Part shown: positions 1-11,898 of the stretch, in pieces
Layout: every line of letters begins with the position of its first letter
How positions within the stretch are numbered: position 1 is the stretch's first letter
Source of the DNA: Hymenopus coronatus
Taxonomy: Eukaryota; Arthropoda; Insecta; Mantodea; Hymenopodidae
NCBI GenBank assembly: GCA_030762935.1
Contig: CM060895.1
Span: 28,820,501 to 28,884,500 of the forward strand
Length of the DNA stretch: 64,000 nucleotides
Direction: 5' to 3'
Position numbers and translations under genes: made by a program
The notes under the pieces: model-generated
Told to the model about the DNA's origin: nothing
The model's input: the letters and a program-made list of their open reading frames with translations, nothing else
The model's database searches: none

Positions 1-699
1 GCTGTAGGATGAGAATTTTCTGTACCCAAGATTATTCCTTGTCCTCCCTAAAGTTTAGAAATATGAATGAGAGTATAAATTTCAAGTTTGAAGTTTGTGT
101 GTATGTGCATGCATAAGTCTGTGCATGTGTGTCCAAAAATTAACATGATAATAAATGAGTGAATGTCATCTCTGTTGAGCAATTGTTCCGTAAGAAAAGC
201 TATTGATATGATGTTAGTTAAAGGGGCACCATATAAATAGGTGAGGGGGGGGGGATTTGTAAGTGTATTGCCCAATTTAAAAGAAAAGATTTATCATAAC
301 TCTGTATCTAAGAGATATAGTGTCATAACCAGAATTTTCATTATTTTACAGCAGAAGCAAGAAATCCTTTTTATAATACCTGCATACTATGCTGTAATTA
401 TATGAAAATGTTATTCTCACTTTAATTATACAATGATAAATGTTGCACCCCAAGGGTTGTGTAAACTATATTGATTGAATATTTTATTTTAAGAAAGGCA
501 ACTTTAGCAATAACGTGCTCTGATGTCTCAGTTTCTTAATGTTTTAGCGGGCACTATCAGACTGGTCCTTATAATTTCCTGAGATTTCTGCTGTCTTTAA
601 CCCTTGTAAAAATGAAGGAACTGTTTGGGTACCATGTTTGTCAACAGTTAAGTTAGTCTTTGTATTTTGTAAAGCTGATTGGCTTTTCTGAAAATAATA
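1..699. other. AT-rich stretch, nothing recognised
   Basis: I see no convincing coding sequence, RNA gene or repeat end. There is a short G run at 246-254. Host intergenic DNA or a very old repeat is equally possible. Confidence 0.4.
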
Positions 700-1660
700 C
701 AAAAAATATAAAATGTATTTACATTAATCATTTAAAGATGTGTTATTTAAGACTAATGATTAAGCATTTATCATTAATTTTATCCTATCTCTATAACATT
801 AACCTTAAGTAGACTTTCAGAAATAATCTAAGGGTTTCTTGAATGGTGTTTAAAGTTCACTCAATGAGGGTTTCCTCTTGAAAACTGTTTCTGTAGAAAA
901 ATAGGCCAAATTTAACTGCTGCCAACTGCAGCCAAATCGTTCTCACCGGCAAAGCATTGTGTCACTTTTTTTGGTTCACCATTGAGTGAATGCTTTAGGG
1001 TTTTGTAAAAATTTTAAAAAAGAATGAGGTCTTCTGTCAGCTCACCATATTTGTCACCAAAATCCTTTTAGGGTCTTATAATAGGGAATTTCTCCAGTGA
1101 CCTGTGTGCTCTTTCAATAACAGAGTGAATACCATCTATTTGCATAAGTGTGTGACCCTTCAACAAAAATGTGTGATTTATTTTTTAAAATCCATATGCA
1201 GCAGCATATCATCATTATATTTTGGTTCTGCTTTATCAGACCAAATAGTTAGTTCCTTTGTTTCCCTGCTTAAGTTTTTATGTATCCATTTGTATAATTC
1301 TGAAGCCATCTCTTTGTCACCTCTTCCAACTTTTGTTACATCTCACTTAATGCAATAGGCAGTATTATCTGTAGTGTTATACACAGCATAATTATATTTA
1401 CACAGTTTTTTATGTAAAAACTTTGGCTATCAGTCACCATTGGTTTAGGCAGGCACTTCTGAAGATCCACAATCACTTTTATTTCTTCAGGCTGTTTTCC
1501 TTTATCTTGGAAGCAGTCAAAAGCACCACAAATATCTGCTAGATGGAAATCCAGTTAAATTTAAAATTACATATTTGCCTGTACAGCCGGTCTTTTGGAA
1601 TTTTAGAAGCTTCTATGTCTTTGCTTTGGCATGTTCTACAAATAGCATATACATTTATTT
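700..1660 (-). pseudogene. C-terminal remnant of an unnamed multi-copy insect gene
   Basis: Read on the minus strand, 1060-1400 gives a stop-riddled translation containing HTFLLKGHTLMQID followed by a HS.IERA-type motif, and 1440-1660 gives a segment with a CRTC-like cysteine pair. From memory, this resembles an anonymous, many-copy insect protein family with a 'HTFL.KGHT...D..HS.IER' block. I do not know its function; a transposase-like origin is possible. Frameshifts and stops are frequent and no start can be fixed. A second piece at 3480-3700 on the same strand may be its N-terminal part, separated by the mariner and SINE between them. Confidence 0.35.
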
Positions 1661-1739
1661 TTAATTAAAAGTTTTGACACAAGACGTAGAATTTCTCTCT
1701 CTTTTGTAATGACTTTCATATGCTGGAAATGAAGTTATA

Positions 1740-3038
1740 CGAGGTGCATCCAGAATGTAAGTTTCCCATTTTTTGAAAAACAAAGACAACATAGTTACAT
1801 GACAAATTTTATTGGCAACATTATTGGCAATGTTTGAGCTATTTTTCGACATAGTCACCAAAAGAATTGAGACACTTGTCATATCATGGGATCAACTTTT
1901 GTATTGTAGAAGTCTGCCACCTGTGAATGGAATCAACATGTGATAGTCGTCTTCAGGTTCTTTGTCTTTGTCAAAATGCCAGCCGGAGGATATGAATTTC
2001 TTGAGGTGCAAGAAAAGATGGAAATCGTTAGGAGCAAGATCAGGACTGTATGGTGGATGATTAAACAGCTCCCAGCCAAACTTCTGCAAAACAGTTGCTG
2101 TGCGCCAAGCTGTATGTGGACAAGCATTGCCCTGAAGCAGCACAACACCTGCAGTAAGCATTCCACACCTCTTGTTCTGAATGGCACATCTTAATTTCTA
2201 CAGTGTTTCACAGTGATGGTCATGGTTCACTGTTTCACCTCTGGGCAGGAAGTCAATGAGCAAAATGCCCTTCCTGTCCCAGAATGCCATGCACATCACT
2301 TTCTGCACCGACACAGTTTGTTTGAATTTCATCTTGACCAGAGATCCACTGTGACCCAATGCATTGGCTGCTGTTTGGTTTTCAGGGTAAAGTGAGAAAT
2401 CCAGGTCTCACCACCTGTGACGATCCTGTCAAGGAACTTGTCACCATCATCATGATACCGCTGCAGAAATGTCAGAGCTGCTCCTAAACATTTTGTTTTG
2501 TGCTTGGGTGTGAAATTTTTCGGCAACCACCTGGCACACAATTTTTTGAACAGTAGGTGCGCAGTGGAAATTTTATGCTACAAGGATCATGATGTCTTCA
2601 GAAAATTGGTGCTGAGCTCTATAATCATGAAACAACAGTTCTCCACGATGTGCTGCTGCACCAGCTCAAACAGGTGATCACTGATGAGGGACGGTTGCCC
2701 ACTGTATTCTTCATCAGCAATTTGACAACCTTCGGAAAAAAGCTCACACCAGTGATGCACCATCTGATTGCTCATGATGTTCTGCCCATAGACCTAACAG
2801 AGCTGACGAAATTTGATGGGCACTATGGTTTATGCAGTAAGGAACTTTTTCACTAACTGAACCTCACAGGTGAACAAATAAGAGCACTGCTACTATGCTA
2901 CTGGCAGTAGGTGGGACCTATCCAGCCAGCATGTAATTAATATGTCATAGATCTGTTATGAATGCACAACTTTTCTGGCTAAATATGTTTATTTTAAAGG
3001 AAACAAAATCAGGAAACTTACTTTCTGGATGCACCTCG
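1740..3038 (-). mobile_element. mariner DNA transposon, decayed, ends intact
   Basis: Terminal inverted repeats of about 27 bp are visible: the left end starts CGAGGTGCATCCAGAA and the right end is its near-perfect reverse complement. Both are flanked by the TA duplication typical of the Tc1/mariner superfamily (1738-1739 and 3039-3040). The total length of 1.3 kb is normal for mariner. The interior carries a broken transposase on the minus strand. The element lies within the minus-strand gene remnant around it. Confidence 0.9.
1892..2856 (-). pseudogene. mariner transposase, inactive
   Basis: Pieces of a mariner (SETMAR-like) transposase occur in order on the minus strand in shifting frames. 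They are an N-terminal HTH part with 'CELFSEGCQIADEEYSG' (2587-2775), a middle part with CARWLPK and VTGGETW (2329-2541), and a C-terminal part with NACPHTA and the YSPDLAPNDFHLF block (1892-2161). The D,D34D triad is damaged: the first Asp (usual VTGDE) and the second Asp (usual HDNARPHTA) are both replaced by Gly, and only the third is retained. Several frameshifts and stops separate the parts, so it cannot make transposase. Confidence 0.85.
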
Positions 3039-3059
3039 TATGTTATCTTATTAGATTTT

Positions 3060-3126
3060 GGACATCATCATCTTCTTCTGAGGATGACGACGATGATGAT
3101 GATTATTATTATTATCATCGTCATCA
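3060..3126. repeat. GAT/ATT/TCA trinucleotide microsatellite
   Basis: Imperfect trinucleotide runs lie directly next to the tail of the tRNA-derived SINE that follows, which suggests they are the SINE tail or grew from it. Confidence 0.7.
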
Positions 3127-3335
3127 TCATTTTATGATTTAATATCCTTTAACCTGGTAGGTCATATTGAACGATAAATGAAATGGATGAAATAATGATC
3201 TAATGAGCCCAGGATCCATAGAGCTTAGAGTTACTTGATCTTGTCTTCTCAGGATAAGGGAAAACTCTGGTAAAAGTCTTATCCGAGTTACTCCCCCAAC
3301 CAAGGTTCAATTTCAGGACCTCTGATAGTTTGGTG
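3127..3335 (-). mobile_element. tRNA-derived SINE, type 2, old copy
   Basis: The block beginning at the 'cctttaacctgg' motif and ending near the degenerate B-box-like 'ccaaggttcaatttcagg' aligns by eye with two better copies at 13213-13461 and 29266-29515. In those the tRNA-like head (A and B box) is clear on the minus strand. This copy is the most diverged and its tRNA head is partly lost. Confidence 0.7.
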
Positions 3336-3479
3336 GAATCTTATGCCCTCTTCTATCTGGAGAAACAAATTCAGTTTGTTCAGTTTTTTTAATGCAGTAG
3401 ACCATGGAATTTCTGAATTGGAGAAGGTAGCTAAGTAAAACAATTTGCAATCTCTAGTTTCTTTGTTGTCAGTCATGAA

Positions 3480-3710
3480 AGAATATTTTAATGTCCTTGA
3501 TCAATGTTTGGAACTGAACTGGACTGGTTGCTTGACTTCATGTGCCATTTATCCTTGATGGAAGAAATTGTCTCTTTAAATCCCAGCTTTTCGATGCATC
3601 CCAATAGGAACTATGTATTTTCTGTCTTTGTTCTTCAGTTAGTTTTGAACTATGTTTTAGTGTACACCTTCATCTTTCTCTGACAACCTTGGATGGCAAT
3701 TCTTTTTGCT
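3480..3710 (-). pseudogene. possible N-terminal remnant of the unnamed multi-copy gene
   Basis: The minus-strand reading of 3480-3700 gives a decayed segment with 'RTKTEN' and 'KDKWHMKSSNQSS'. It resembles the Cys-rich/basic N-terminal block that I associate with the same anonymous insect family as the remnant at 700-1660. The remainder up to 4020 has no recognisable feature. This assignment rests on pattern memory. Confidence 0.25.
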
Positions 3711-4023
3711 ATTTAGGAATATAACTTTTCCCAGAAGGGATAAGTTTTTTTCTGATATTGTACTTCCATTTATCTGTATTATGCTTTCTTTTTCTCCCTT
3801 TGCATACTATTTATTTAAAAACAACCTCCATCAAATAACTGTTCATTATCAGAGCTCACATTGCTCTCAAAGACAGTTTCTCAGTTTCATTTCCCTATCT
3901 TTTACAAGTAACATTTGGAAACATTTCAGAGTTTTATTACATGAATCTGATTATATTGGGTTGTACTTGGGGTCATGTACTGAGTCATCCAAGTCAGTTC
4001 CTTGAATTACATACATAACTTAG

Positions 4024-5600
4024 CAATTTGTAGGTCCTATTTTGAGATTAAACTCTATGCCCAAACTCTAGGATGTAGATCATGTCAAGAATTTAATTTA
4101 TTGAGAATTATTAATACATTCTTTTACAAATAATGTCTCTAACAATGAATTTTTAAAGGTGTCAGTTTTGCATAATTTACAATTACATGCCTGTTTCCAG
4201 AAGCCCACTCGTGCATTTGCATTCTTAGAATATTCATGTTTATTATATTTACATCGCTACATTATTACCATCTTTTTTGATTGAATGAAATCCTCTGTAT
4301 AGAAGGAATGAGTAATAAGGTATATTTTTAATTCTGATCTAAACTTGTTTTTGTTCATGTGCAATTCTTTTATAGAAGAGGGAAGTGAATAAAACAAACT
4401 ATTCCTTTGTGGTAAACTCCTTTTTGGAGTGACTGCAAATTATTTGTTGGGCTACGTAAGTCTTATCTATGTTTGGTCTCTTTGTTATGAATATCTGAAG
4501 TTTTTGTAAACTTTTTAGGGTTATTTATTACAAATGTCAGTATGGCTAGAATATATTCACAGACAAATAGTAAAATTCCAAACATTTTGAAAAGTGGTTT
4601 GCAGTGAGTTGATTGTGTGGCCCCTTGCATTATTCTTATTACCTTTGGCATAATGAACACCTTTTTGGCATCTACCAAGTTTCCTCAAAATATTATTCCA
4701 TAAGTCATCAATGAATAAAAATGCACATAATAAGCTGTCTTTAGTATGCTCTTATTTATAAGCTGAATTAAAGTTTGGATTGCAAAACATGCAGAGCTCA
4801 GTTTGGGCAAGATATAATCAATATGGTATGTTCAATTCATATTGCAATCGATAATGAGATGCAGGAATTTTGTATTACAGACTTCTGGAATCCGGTTATT
4901 TTCATACTCTATCCTTAGGTCTGCAATGTTTTTATGCTTTGTGCAAATTAATGTGAATTTTGTTACTTTCAAAACAATTATTTATTTTATTTTATTAGAT
5001 GAATCTGGGAGCTGTTTAACGTTGTGTTCTTTAATTATAATACTGTTGTTTTCAGGTAGATAATTTATATACACTAAAAATAATAAGGGACCCAAAATAG
5101 AACCTTGTGGGATTCCATACTTTATTTCAGACCATTCTGAATATGCATTGCTATTATTTGAAGTATTTATTATAACATTTGCTTTCTTTTCGATAAGTAA
5201 GATGTAATCTATTCATACCCCTTGTCCCTAATATCATAGTGCGATGATTTTGATAGAAGTATTTCATGATTAACATAGTCAAATGCCTTAATAGATCATA
5301 TTCCTAGTGTATTAAGTTTTCCATCCAAGGACTTAAGAACTTCATTAGTTAACTTGGAAATGGCATCACTGGTTGACAAGCTCTTCCTGAATCCAAACAG
5401 CTCTTTTGCTGAAATATATTTGTCTAAATGGTGATAAATTCTTCTAAACAGACATTTTTCAAAAATGTTGAAAAAAGCTGTAAGTAAAGACAAATGCAAA
5501 AGGTTTGAAGAGTACCACAATAAAAAAAAAACAGGTACTTATCTGCAATTTTAGAACTAATGGGTCCTGGTCTAACACTTTGTCTTTAGAAAATTATAAT
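4024..5600 (-). mobile_element. Jockey-superfamily LINE fragment (copy 1)
   Basis: Minus-strand reverse-transcriptase pieces are present: an upstream RT block with FEKCLFRRIYHHLDKY and ELFGFRKSLSTSDA (5296-5520), a decayed 'GIPQGS.LGPLLF' zone near 5080-5120, and a C-terminal block with FIMPKVIRIMQGATQSTHCK (4463-4678). The 3' UTR (4024-4460) aligns by eye with a second copy of the same family at 36806-37850. The 5' part, including the endonuclease, is missing. Numerous stops are present, so it is dead. Confidence 0.8.
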
Positions 5601-5789
5601 ATTAACATTAAATTAAGATCTTTGTAGGTAAATGTCAGTGAAAGAAATTTTATTCAATATAAAGTCAATATGGTACAACCCACCAAAACTCGCACCCTGA
5701 CTGAGTAGGTCATCAACATTTGTTTCATTTAGCATTTTTTCAACAATAGCTTTGGCATTGTTTTTCTTTTTTACACACAAGCTATGTGT

Positions 5790-5965
5790 ATGACAGGAGT
5801 TGGATACAAGAGTCATATTGAAAAATTCAATGCCATAGCTGGAATTTAAATCATGGATCTCCCGGTCTCTAGCTGGTTGCTCTAACCATAAAGCTACTTT
5901 GGCAACTTTAAATTCTTCCAATCTCGACGCAAGGAAGTGATATTGGCTAGGTTGCAATTGTTCCT
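5790..5965 (-). mobile_element. tRNA-like SINE, type 3
   Basis: On the minus strand a tRNA-like head is visible. An A-box-like 'TAGCTTTATGGTTAGAGCA' is followed about 30 bases later by a B-box-like 'GATTTAAATTCC'. The head is followed by a non-tRNA body. No functional anticodon arm can be formed convincingly, and the flanks lack a clean duplication. Confidence 0.5.
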
Positions 5966-6739
5966 CTTAGATAACTAATAGAGATAGCTCATTTGAATGT
6001 CAACTGCTTACAAGGCAAGCCCTTTCAATTAAAATTTGTTTTTCTTTACCTTACCCCACATGTTCACAGTATGATGTGCTAATAGTCTTCTCTTATTGCC
6101 TGCTGGAATTATAACTACATACTGATCAGCTAAAATAATAATTTATTCTTTGCATTCAAAGAATTTCAATCAATTAGCTTTTATTACAAGTAAAAGCATA
6201 TCTGTACAATATTACTCTGACATATGAGAGAAGTTACTTCTCATATTTTTATTGGATTGTTTATAACAGCAGCACATACAACATCAGTGCTGTGTGGCAG
6301 CACATGATATTGCCTTCAATAAACTATCTGTATATTCTTTTATATTCATTGCTCTGCATGTTTTATTTCTTTCTTAAAAGTGTTCTTTTATTTTTTACAG
6401 GAAGTTTTCTTTTTGGCCATTGTTATTCACAACATAACAAGCTATAGGTTAAACATTGTTGTTTTGCCCTATATGTAGAGTTCAATTAAATAAAAAACTC
6501 TACATCCAGAGATCAATCGATGTGATCAAACAATACCGTGAGTACATAAGAGCAATTAATAAATCATTATTTTCATAATTGTGCACTTACATCACGTCTA
6601 ACACAATTGAAAACAACTGACCTGGAAATTTCACGAATTTCCACAAAAAGACCACCGTTCTGACATAAGAATGTAAAAATATGGTTCCCACAGGTCGAAT
6701 CTCAATTCATCACCACTAATTTTACAAATGAAGAAACCA
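5966..6739. other. unassigned AT-rich stretch
   Basis: No ORF, RNA gene or recognisable transposon end was found. Only scattered short A/T runs are seen. Confidence 0.4.
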
Positions 6740-6796
6740 AATATCTTTTACTAATTTGTTGAGTTGATTTTTTAACACGTCACTTACATTGTTATT

Positions 6797-6842
6797 ATGA
6801 GGGACTAGTTTCGAAAGCCTATGCTTTCATTTTCAACCTCAC
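6797..6842 (-). ncRNA. hammerhead-like ribozyme fold in PLE 1
   Basis: On the minus strand there is a 6-bp stem I (6837-6842 with 6797-6802, one G-U pair), core UUGAAAA (C3-G8 replaced by U3-A8), one extra U, a perfect 6-bp stem II with a 4-base loop (6813-6828), then GAAAC-UA-GUC with a 2-bp stem III. This is the type I layout with minimal stem III known for PLE hammerheads. The 3-8 pair is changed but still pairs, so activity is uncertain. Confidence 0.7.
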
Positions 6843-9385
6843 GGGTCCAACTGCCATTGCTGGCTGCATTTGCTTGTACACTCTTCTCTGGTGGCGAAAT
6901 GATGAACTTCTTAACTAAGCTGTCTACTGGCAGGATTTCAAAGTTTATTAGCCGATCTTTGTTTTTCCATATGAGGATATTTTCCCAGGTTGGGAGTTCA
7001 TTGTGGCCTGACATGGTTGTAAGCAATTTCAGATTTGGATCTAGATTGTGGTTTTCTTTCCAAAAGTGAAATGCTACTGCCGATTTATCTTCTTGTTTCA
7101 ATTTTAGGTTTCTAAAGTGCTCTATGGATCTGATTTTTAAACTTCTTTTGGTTGTCCTATGTAGAACTTTTCACAATTTGTGCATTTAATTTGATATATT
7201 CCCGACCTATTTTCTGGTGGAATTTCATCTTTTATTTTTGAATTTAGTAATTTTATGACAGAAAATCTGTTTATTGGAGCCAGGGTAATGTCTTGTTCTT
7301 TGAAGATTTTTTTGAATTTTCTAAATGCTCGGGTGTGGTAAGTGAATTTTTTGAATGTTTTGATATTGTTTTTTCCTGCTGTTAGGGTAGTTATTTCTTT
7401 TATGGTTTTTTTCTGCTTTGCTTTGTTTAGTTTCTTGTACACAAGGTTCTTGCTGTATCCATTTTGTTCTGCTGTTTGAATTATGGTTTTTAACTCTTTG
7501 TTGAATTTGGTTGTGCTCATAGGTACATTTACTAATCTATGTATGAGGCTGTTTATTATTGCATGTTTGTGTGGTAATGGGTAGTAGCTTTCATTTTTAA
7601 TGTAGTTTGCTGATTGAGTTGGTTTTCTGTAGATTCCAAAGTTTACTTTTGTGTCGTTTCTGATGATTCTTAGGTCTAAGAATGGGAGTTCTCCATTGGT
7701 TTCTGTTTCCATTGTGAATTTTATTGTTTTTTCCGTATGTTTAATAATTTTATGGCATCATCTAAATGTCTACTTGGTAATTTTGCAAATATGTCGTCAA
7801 CATAGCTGTACCACACTTTGAAAATCCATGGGAATGCTTTCTTCATGTGCGTTTCGAATTTGCTCATAAATAAATTTGCCAAAAATGGATATAGAGGGTT
7901 GCCCATAGAGAGTCCTGATTTTTACTTGTAATATTTACTATTGAAGGTGAAGTAGTTTTGTTCAATGCACAAACTTGTTAGTTGTATGTAATCTTCTACT
8001 TTTGCAGGGTCTATTTCTGTTGTATTTAGCCAGTTTTTTAATAGGTCTTGCAGTTTTTGTGTTGGGATGCTAGGGTATAGTGCTGTAACATCCAATGAAA
8101 CTAATGTGTCTTCTGTGTCTATTTTTAGATCTTTGATTTTTTCAACTAATTCCAAAGAGTTTGCTAGATTGGAACTTTCAAATTTTGGAAATGAATCAAA
8201 TTTATTCAATAACCATTTTGCTAATTTATATGTTGGAGAATCAATACTACTGGTGATTGGTCTCATTGTTTTTCCTGTTTTGTGAATTTTTGGTAGGCCA
8301 TAAATTCTGGGTAGTGTTGGATTGTCTACTTTTATTTTATATGACTCTGCTTTTTTGATGATTTTACTTTCTTTTACTGCTTTGTTTAATGTCTGGATGC
8401 AAGAGTTTGGTGGGTTGGTTTCCACTGTGATGTATTGGTCATCCTGTAATAAATTTTCCATTCTGTTTATGTATTCTGTTTTGTCCAAAATTACCATGTT
8501 GTTCCCTTTGTCTGCTTTAGTGTATATGACTGGTTTGTCTTTTAGTGATTTTAATATTTGGCTATTGCATTTGGATTTCTTTTCATTTTTAATCTGATCA
8601 ACTATTTTTGAACATTTACTTTTTATTATAATTTTATCTTCTTCCTTTAAGTTTTTTATGGCGATTTGGATGTCTGCAATATAATCCTCTACTTGGTTTG
8701 AGTAGTCCACACACGTTTTTAACCCTTGGTTCAGAAAGTTTAACTCTTTTTTGGTAAAATTTTAATTTGATAAGTTTACTACATTATCTGTGATTTTACT
8801 TTGTTGTGGTTTTAGGTTATGTTTTGGTTTAGTTGGTGGTTTTTCTTTCTTTGTTTTCAAACATAATTTATCTAGTTTCCTTTTTAGTTTTATTGTTTTG
8901 TTTTTCATTTTTCTGTTCAGAATTTCGTAAAGGTTGTTTTCCATGTTTTCCCATATTATGTTTCCTAAATTTCTTATTAGTTTTAGGTGCAGTGAATATA
9001 ATTTTAGTTCTACATCATTTTTATTTTTGTAATGTTGGTTTTTTTCCAGTTCTAGTACTTTTTTCTCTGCCCTTTTTTGTTGTTTACTGTTGTGATCGAA
9101 TTTTACTACCCTTCTCACGAAATTTGGTACTACTTTCTTAAAAATGCTCAAATTAAGGAACCTAATATCAGCGGCTATTTTTCTTCTTTTCTCCTGTAAT
9201 TTAGTGAAGAGCTTAATTTCTGTTCTGTTTGCTATTAAAGATTGGTTGGGTCCTACCTTGTGTGTATCCATGTTCCTTTCTGCTCTTTCCATGTGTTTGT
9301 TTACGTATCCGTTTAATTCCTCAAGACTTGTAGGCCTTAATTGGTTGATTGATGTTTGGAGGAATTTAGTGACAGTGACGGTCAA
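6805..9385 (-). pseudogene. Penelope reverse transcriptase/GIY-YIG endonuclease
   Basis: The protein can be followed through five open segments: 8762-9385 (Lys-rich N-terminus), 7922-8710 (RT fingers and palm A, SLDVTALYPSIP), 7721-7906 (palm B GNPLYPFLANLFM and palm C YVDDIF with both Asp), 7137-7712 (thumb and linker, ending in the GIY-YIG start GIYQIKCTNCEKFYIGQ) and 6805-7101 (the rest, with VAFHFWKENHNLDPN). PLE proteins combine telomerase-like RT with GIY-YIG nuclease for target-primed insertion. The catalytic residues look intact; inactivation is by frameshifts and stops between the segments. Confidence 0.9.
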
Positions 9386-9445
9386 ATTATATGTTTTATT
9401 AATTTGTTGAGTTGGTTTTTTAACACTACGTCACTTACATTGTTA

Positions 9446-10170
9446 AAACACCAGCATTTTTGGAAAAAGGTCTGTGTGGGTGGGTGTGTGTGTGTGTGTG
9501 CGCATGTGACTCCCCCCCCCCCTCGGTTCAAGGATGGGATATGATTTTCAGAAAAATTTTCCACCATAAACTATTCTTATGTGGAAATTTTGTCGAATAT
9601 ATTTTGGATTTTTTATTTTCTCTAAAATGGCTCCAAAGATTTAGTTTGAAATGCCATAAATTAAAGATATTTACTTCACAATAAAATGTACTTTGTCTTG
9701 AATTTTTTGGGAACAGCTTCTGAAGTCCTCATTCTGGAGGACTTTTGCATCTGGTAAAAAATAAGAGACAGACAAAATCTTACTCCACAAAAACTGCAGA
9801 TCTCTTTAAAACACACAGTTTATATAAAATACATTTTTGTTTTGGAATTAACCATTTTTTAGATATTCCTTATTTTAAGAGTAAACTTCATATTACTATA
9901 CCTTTCTCAAATGAGAAGTTGTCATTGCTTTTTGTTTTCCTTTTCTTTCATCCTGGTCTTACAAATAGAACAATATTTTTAGACCATCACATAGCAACCA
10001 ACTTATTTGACTTGCTTTAGCCAAGTGTATTCCCTTACTCCTCTTGAACCTATAATAAAATATGTAATAAAACCATATCTGCTAATGTTTATTTTGATTA
10101 GCATGAAGTAGATAGAAGAAAAAGCTTTTAATAGAATAGATAGAGAAAGTTATGTGAATGTAATTCATCA
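9446..10170 (+). repeat. element X, degenerate 5'-truncated copy
   Basis: It starts at the internal '(g)gaaaaaggtctgtgtg' plus TG-rich part of element X and runs to a degraded 'agttatgtgaatg..attcatcaga' end. It is older than the copies at 27358-29122 but collinear with them. It is followed immediately by another copy, forming a tandem pair. Confidence 0.75.
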
Positions 10171-10935
10171 GAACTTTAGGAAAAGGTTTTTGTGTATGTG
10201 TCTGAAAACAAATAAATTGGTCAAATACCAAACTTTGTAATTAAGTTCATCATCTTCCAAAAATACAACACAAAGATTTTCAAGAAAATCCCTCCAGTCC
10301 AAACTACGATTTACCTGGAAACATTTTTGAAATTTTTTATTTTATTTTTATTTTCTTAAGTCACTCTGCCTATTTTGATTTAATTACTTATATTTATTAT
10401 TATTTATATGATAAATAAAATTTATATCTTGTAGTATATTATGAATAGCTTGTGAAGCTCTCTTCATTCAAAAGGAATTTTCTATAACATTGTATAAATA
10501 GTAAAAATACTAAATGATAGAGGACAACTTACAAGACAAAAAATATAGATCTGTTTAAAATACATAATTTACACAAAATAAGTTTTTTTATGCCATACGC
10601 CATCTTGAAGATTGCAATAGTAATTGGTGAAATTGTTTAGTAATTGAACATTCTTTCAAGATTCTTTCGATGTTCATTTCTTTCTCATGATTGCATGGAA
10701 AGAGTATGGAATTTTAAGGCCAATACTAAAAATATTCAGTTCTTAAACATTTGACAAATTGCTATTCCCTTTGTATTTATAACAAAATGTGTAATTTTAT
10801 TATTCCAGAATGAATAACATTGAATGAAGTGGATAAAAAAAATTAGCTTTGTAAAAATATTTGCTATGCCCATTCATAAATGATATAGGGTAGGAAAGAA
10901 TTGTGAATGTAACACATCAGATTTTTTTTTAAACT
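10171..10935 (+). repeat. element X, second degenerate copy of a tandem pair
   Basis: The copy enters at the TG-rich/'accaaactttgtaattaagtt' region and ends with 'gtgaatgtaacacatcagattttttttt', the exact 3' signature of the better copies. Landmarks recognisable inside include 'cataattta', 'attccagaatgaat' and the closing A/T-rich part. Confidence 0.75.
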
Positions 10936-11560
10936 AATTCTAGAGGAATATGTTCAGTGGAGAAAAGCATAAGTACTACAACTTTTATTGGCAATCTGGG
11001 TTGATAATATACACTTGGGGCTCCCATTCCAATAAATCATGGTTCATGTGATGTTACAAAATTCTATGAAGATATTTAGCAATATATGCGCAGGGGAGAA
11101 AATAATTAGATTTTGTGTCATGGTAAACTACAGAACATCTGGACCCCCTAAGCTAGTAGGTCTCCTAACATGTGCCCATCCCCTTGTTAGAGCCATATTT
11201 GTAATGCACATAAATCAACTTAGGGAAACTGTCATTTGTAATGCACATAACTAAACTTATTCTTTTTGGCATACATATGGAAACAGGAAATTGTCAATGC
11301 CAAATGAAACCAGTGCTGAAATAAAAGTGATCATGATTCTCTTATTCGAATGGTGCATTCAGCGCAGCTATCCAAAGGTGTCCTTATCAGAAGGGTTGCT
11401 TTTCTTAATGGTTTTTTGTTAGTGTTTAAAGTGTAAACTTGGAAACTGCCACTTTATTTATTTAAATGTGTTGAGTTCCTTCTATATAGAAGAAAAACAA
11501 GTGAGAAAAAACAGGTGAGTTTAAATGTGTTCATTCCTTCTTAATTTATTAGGAAGCCTA
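10936..11560. other. unassigned stretch
   Basis: A short internal duplication ('tttgtaatgcacataa', 11199 and 11235 regions) is present, but no gene or transposon can be named. Confidence 0.35.
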
Positions 11561-11599
11561 GTAATTTTAATTCAATATATAGGAATCTTTTCAGCATTT

Positions 11600-11830
11600 T
11601 CCTTCACACTTGTTATACAGACTTCCTTTGTGCCCTTGTTACAAACTTTCGGGAATAATATATGATAATGAAGAGATCAATTTTAGTAGGAATCCTGGAC
11701 TAAATTTCTCCGTTGTAGTATAAGGGTAGTTTGATAAGTCTGATAAATTTCTATGAAAAAATTGAACGTCTTTGTTGTGGCTTCTTAGTTGGTAAGCATG
11801 ATTATTCAAAGGATTGTATGACAAATTTCA
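11600..11830 (-). pseudogene. LINE C-terminal remnant
   Basis: The minus-strand reading has NHAYQLRSHNKDVQFFHRN, which resembles the 'YNTR/YQLRN' block near the C-terminus of Jockey/CR1-superfamily reverse transcriptase proteins. No RT core motif accompanies it, so the call is tentative. Confidence 0.35.
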
Positions 11831-11898
11831 ACAATGTATAGTATACAGTTCACTATTGACAGTCATCTGAATTGGTTATGTATAAACTGTGATTGAAA

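Larger units (their letters stand above)
6740..9446 (-). mobile_element. Penelope-like element (PLE 1), nearly complete
   Basis: About 2.7 kb on the minus strand encodes, in order, a basic N-terminal region, a PLE reverse transcriptase, a GIY-YIG endonuclease domain and a 3' region with a hammerhead-like fold. A sequence containing 'aatttgttgagttg.ttttttaacac' followed by 'cgtcacttacattgtta' occurs at both ends in the same orientation (about 6752-6797 and 9399-9441). These are the tandem pseudo-LTRs typical of Penelope elements. The upstream copy ends before its ribozyme part. The open frames are broken at only a few places, so the copy is younger than the other PLEs here. Confidence 0.92.

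Noticed and set aside
846..992. Inverted pair ttcactcaatg / cattgagtgaa as transposon ends
   Set aside because: Only 11 bp, no duplication, and it lies within the decayed coding remnant.
5613..5957. 114-residue ORF as a host gene
   Set aside because: The frame runs through a tRNA-like SINE head and shows no domain; it is likely open by chance.
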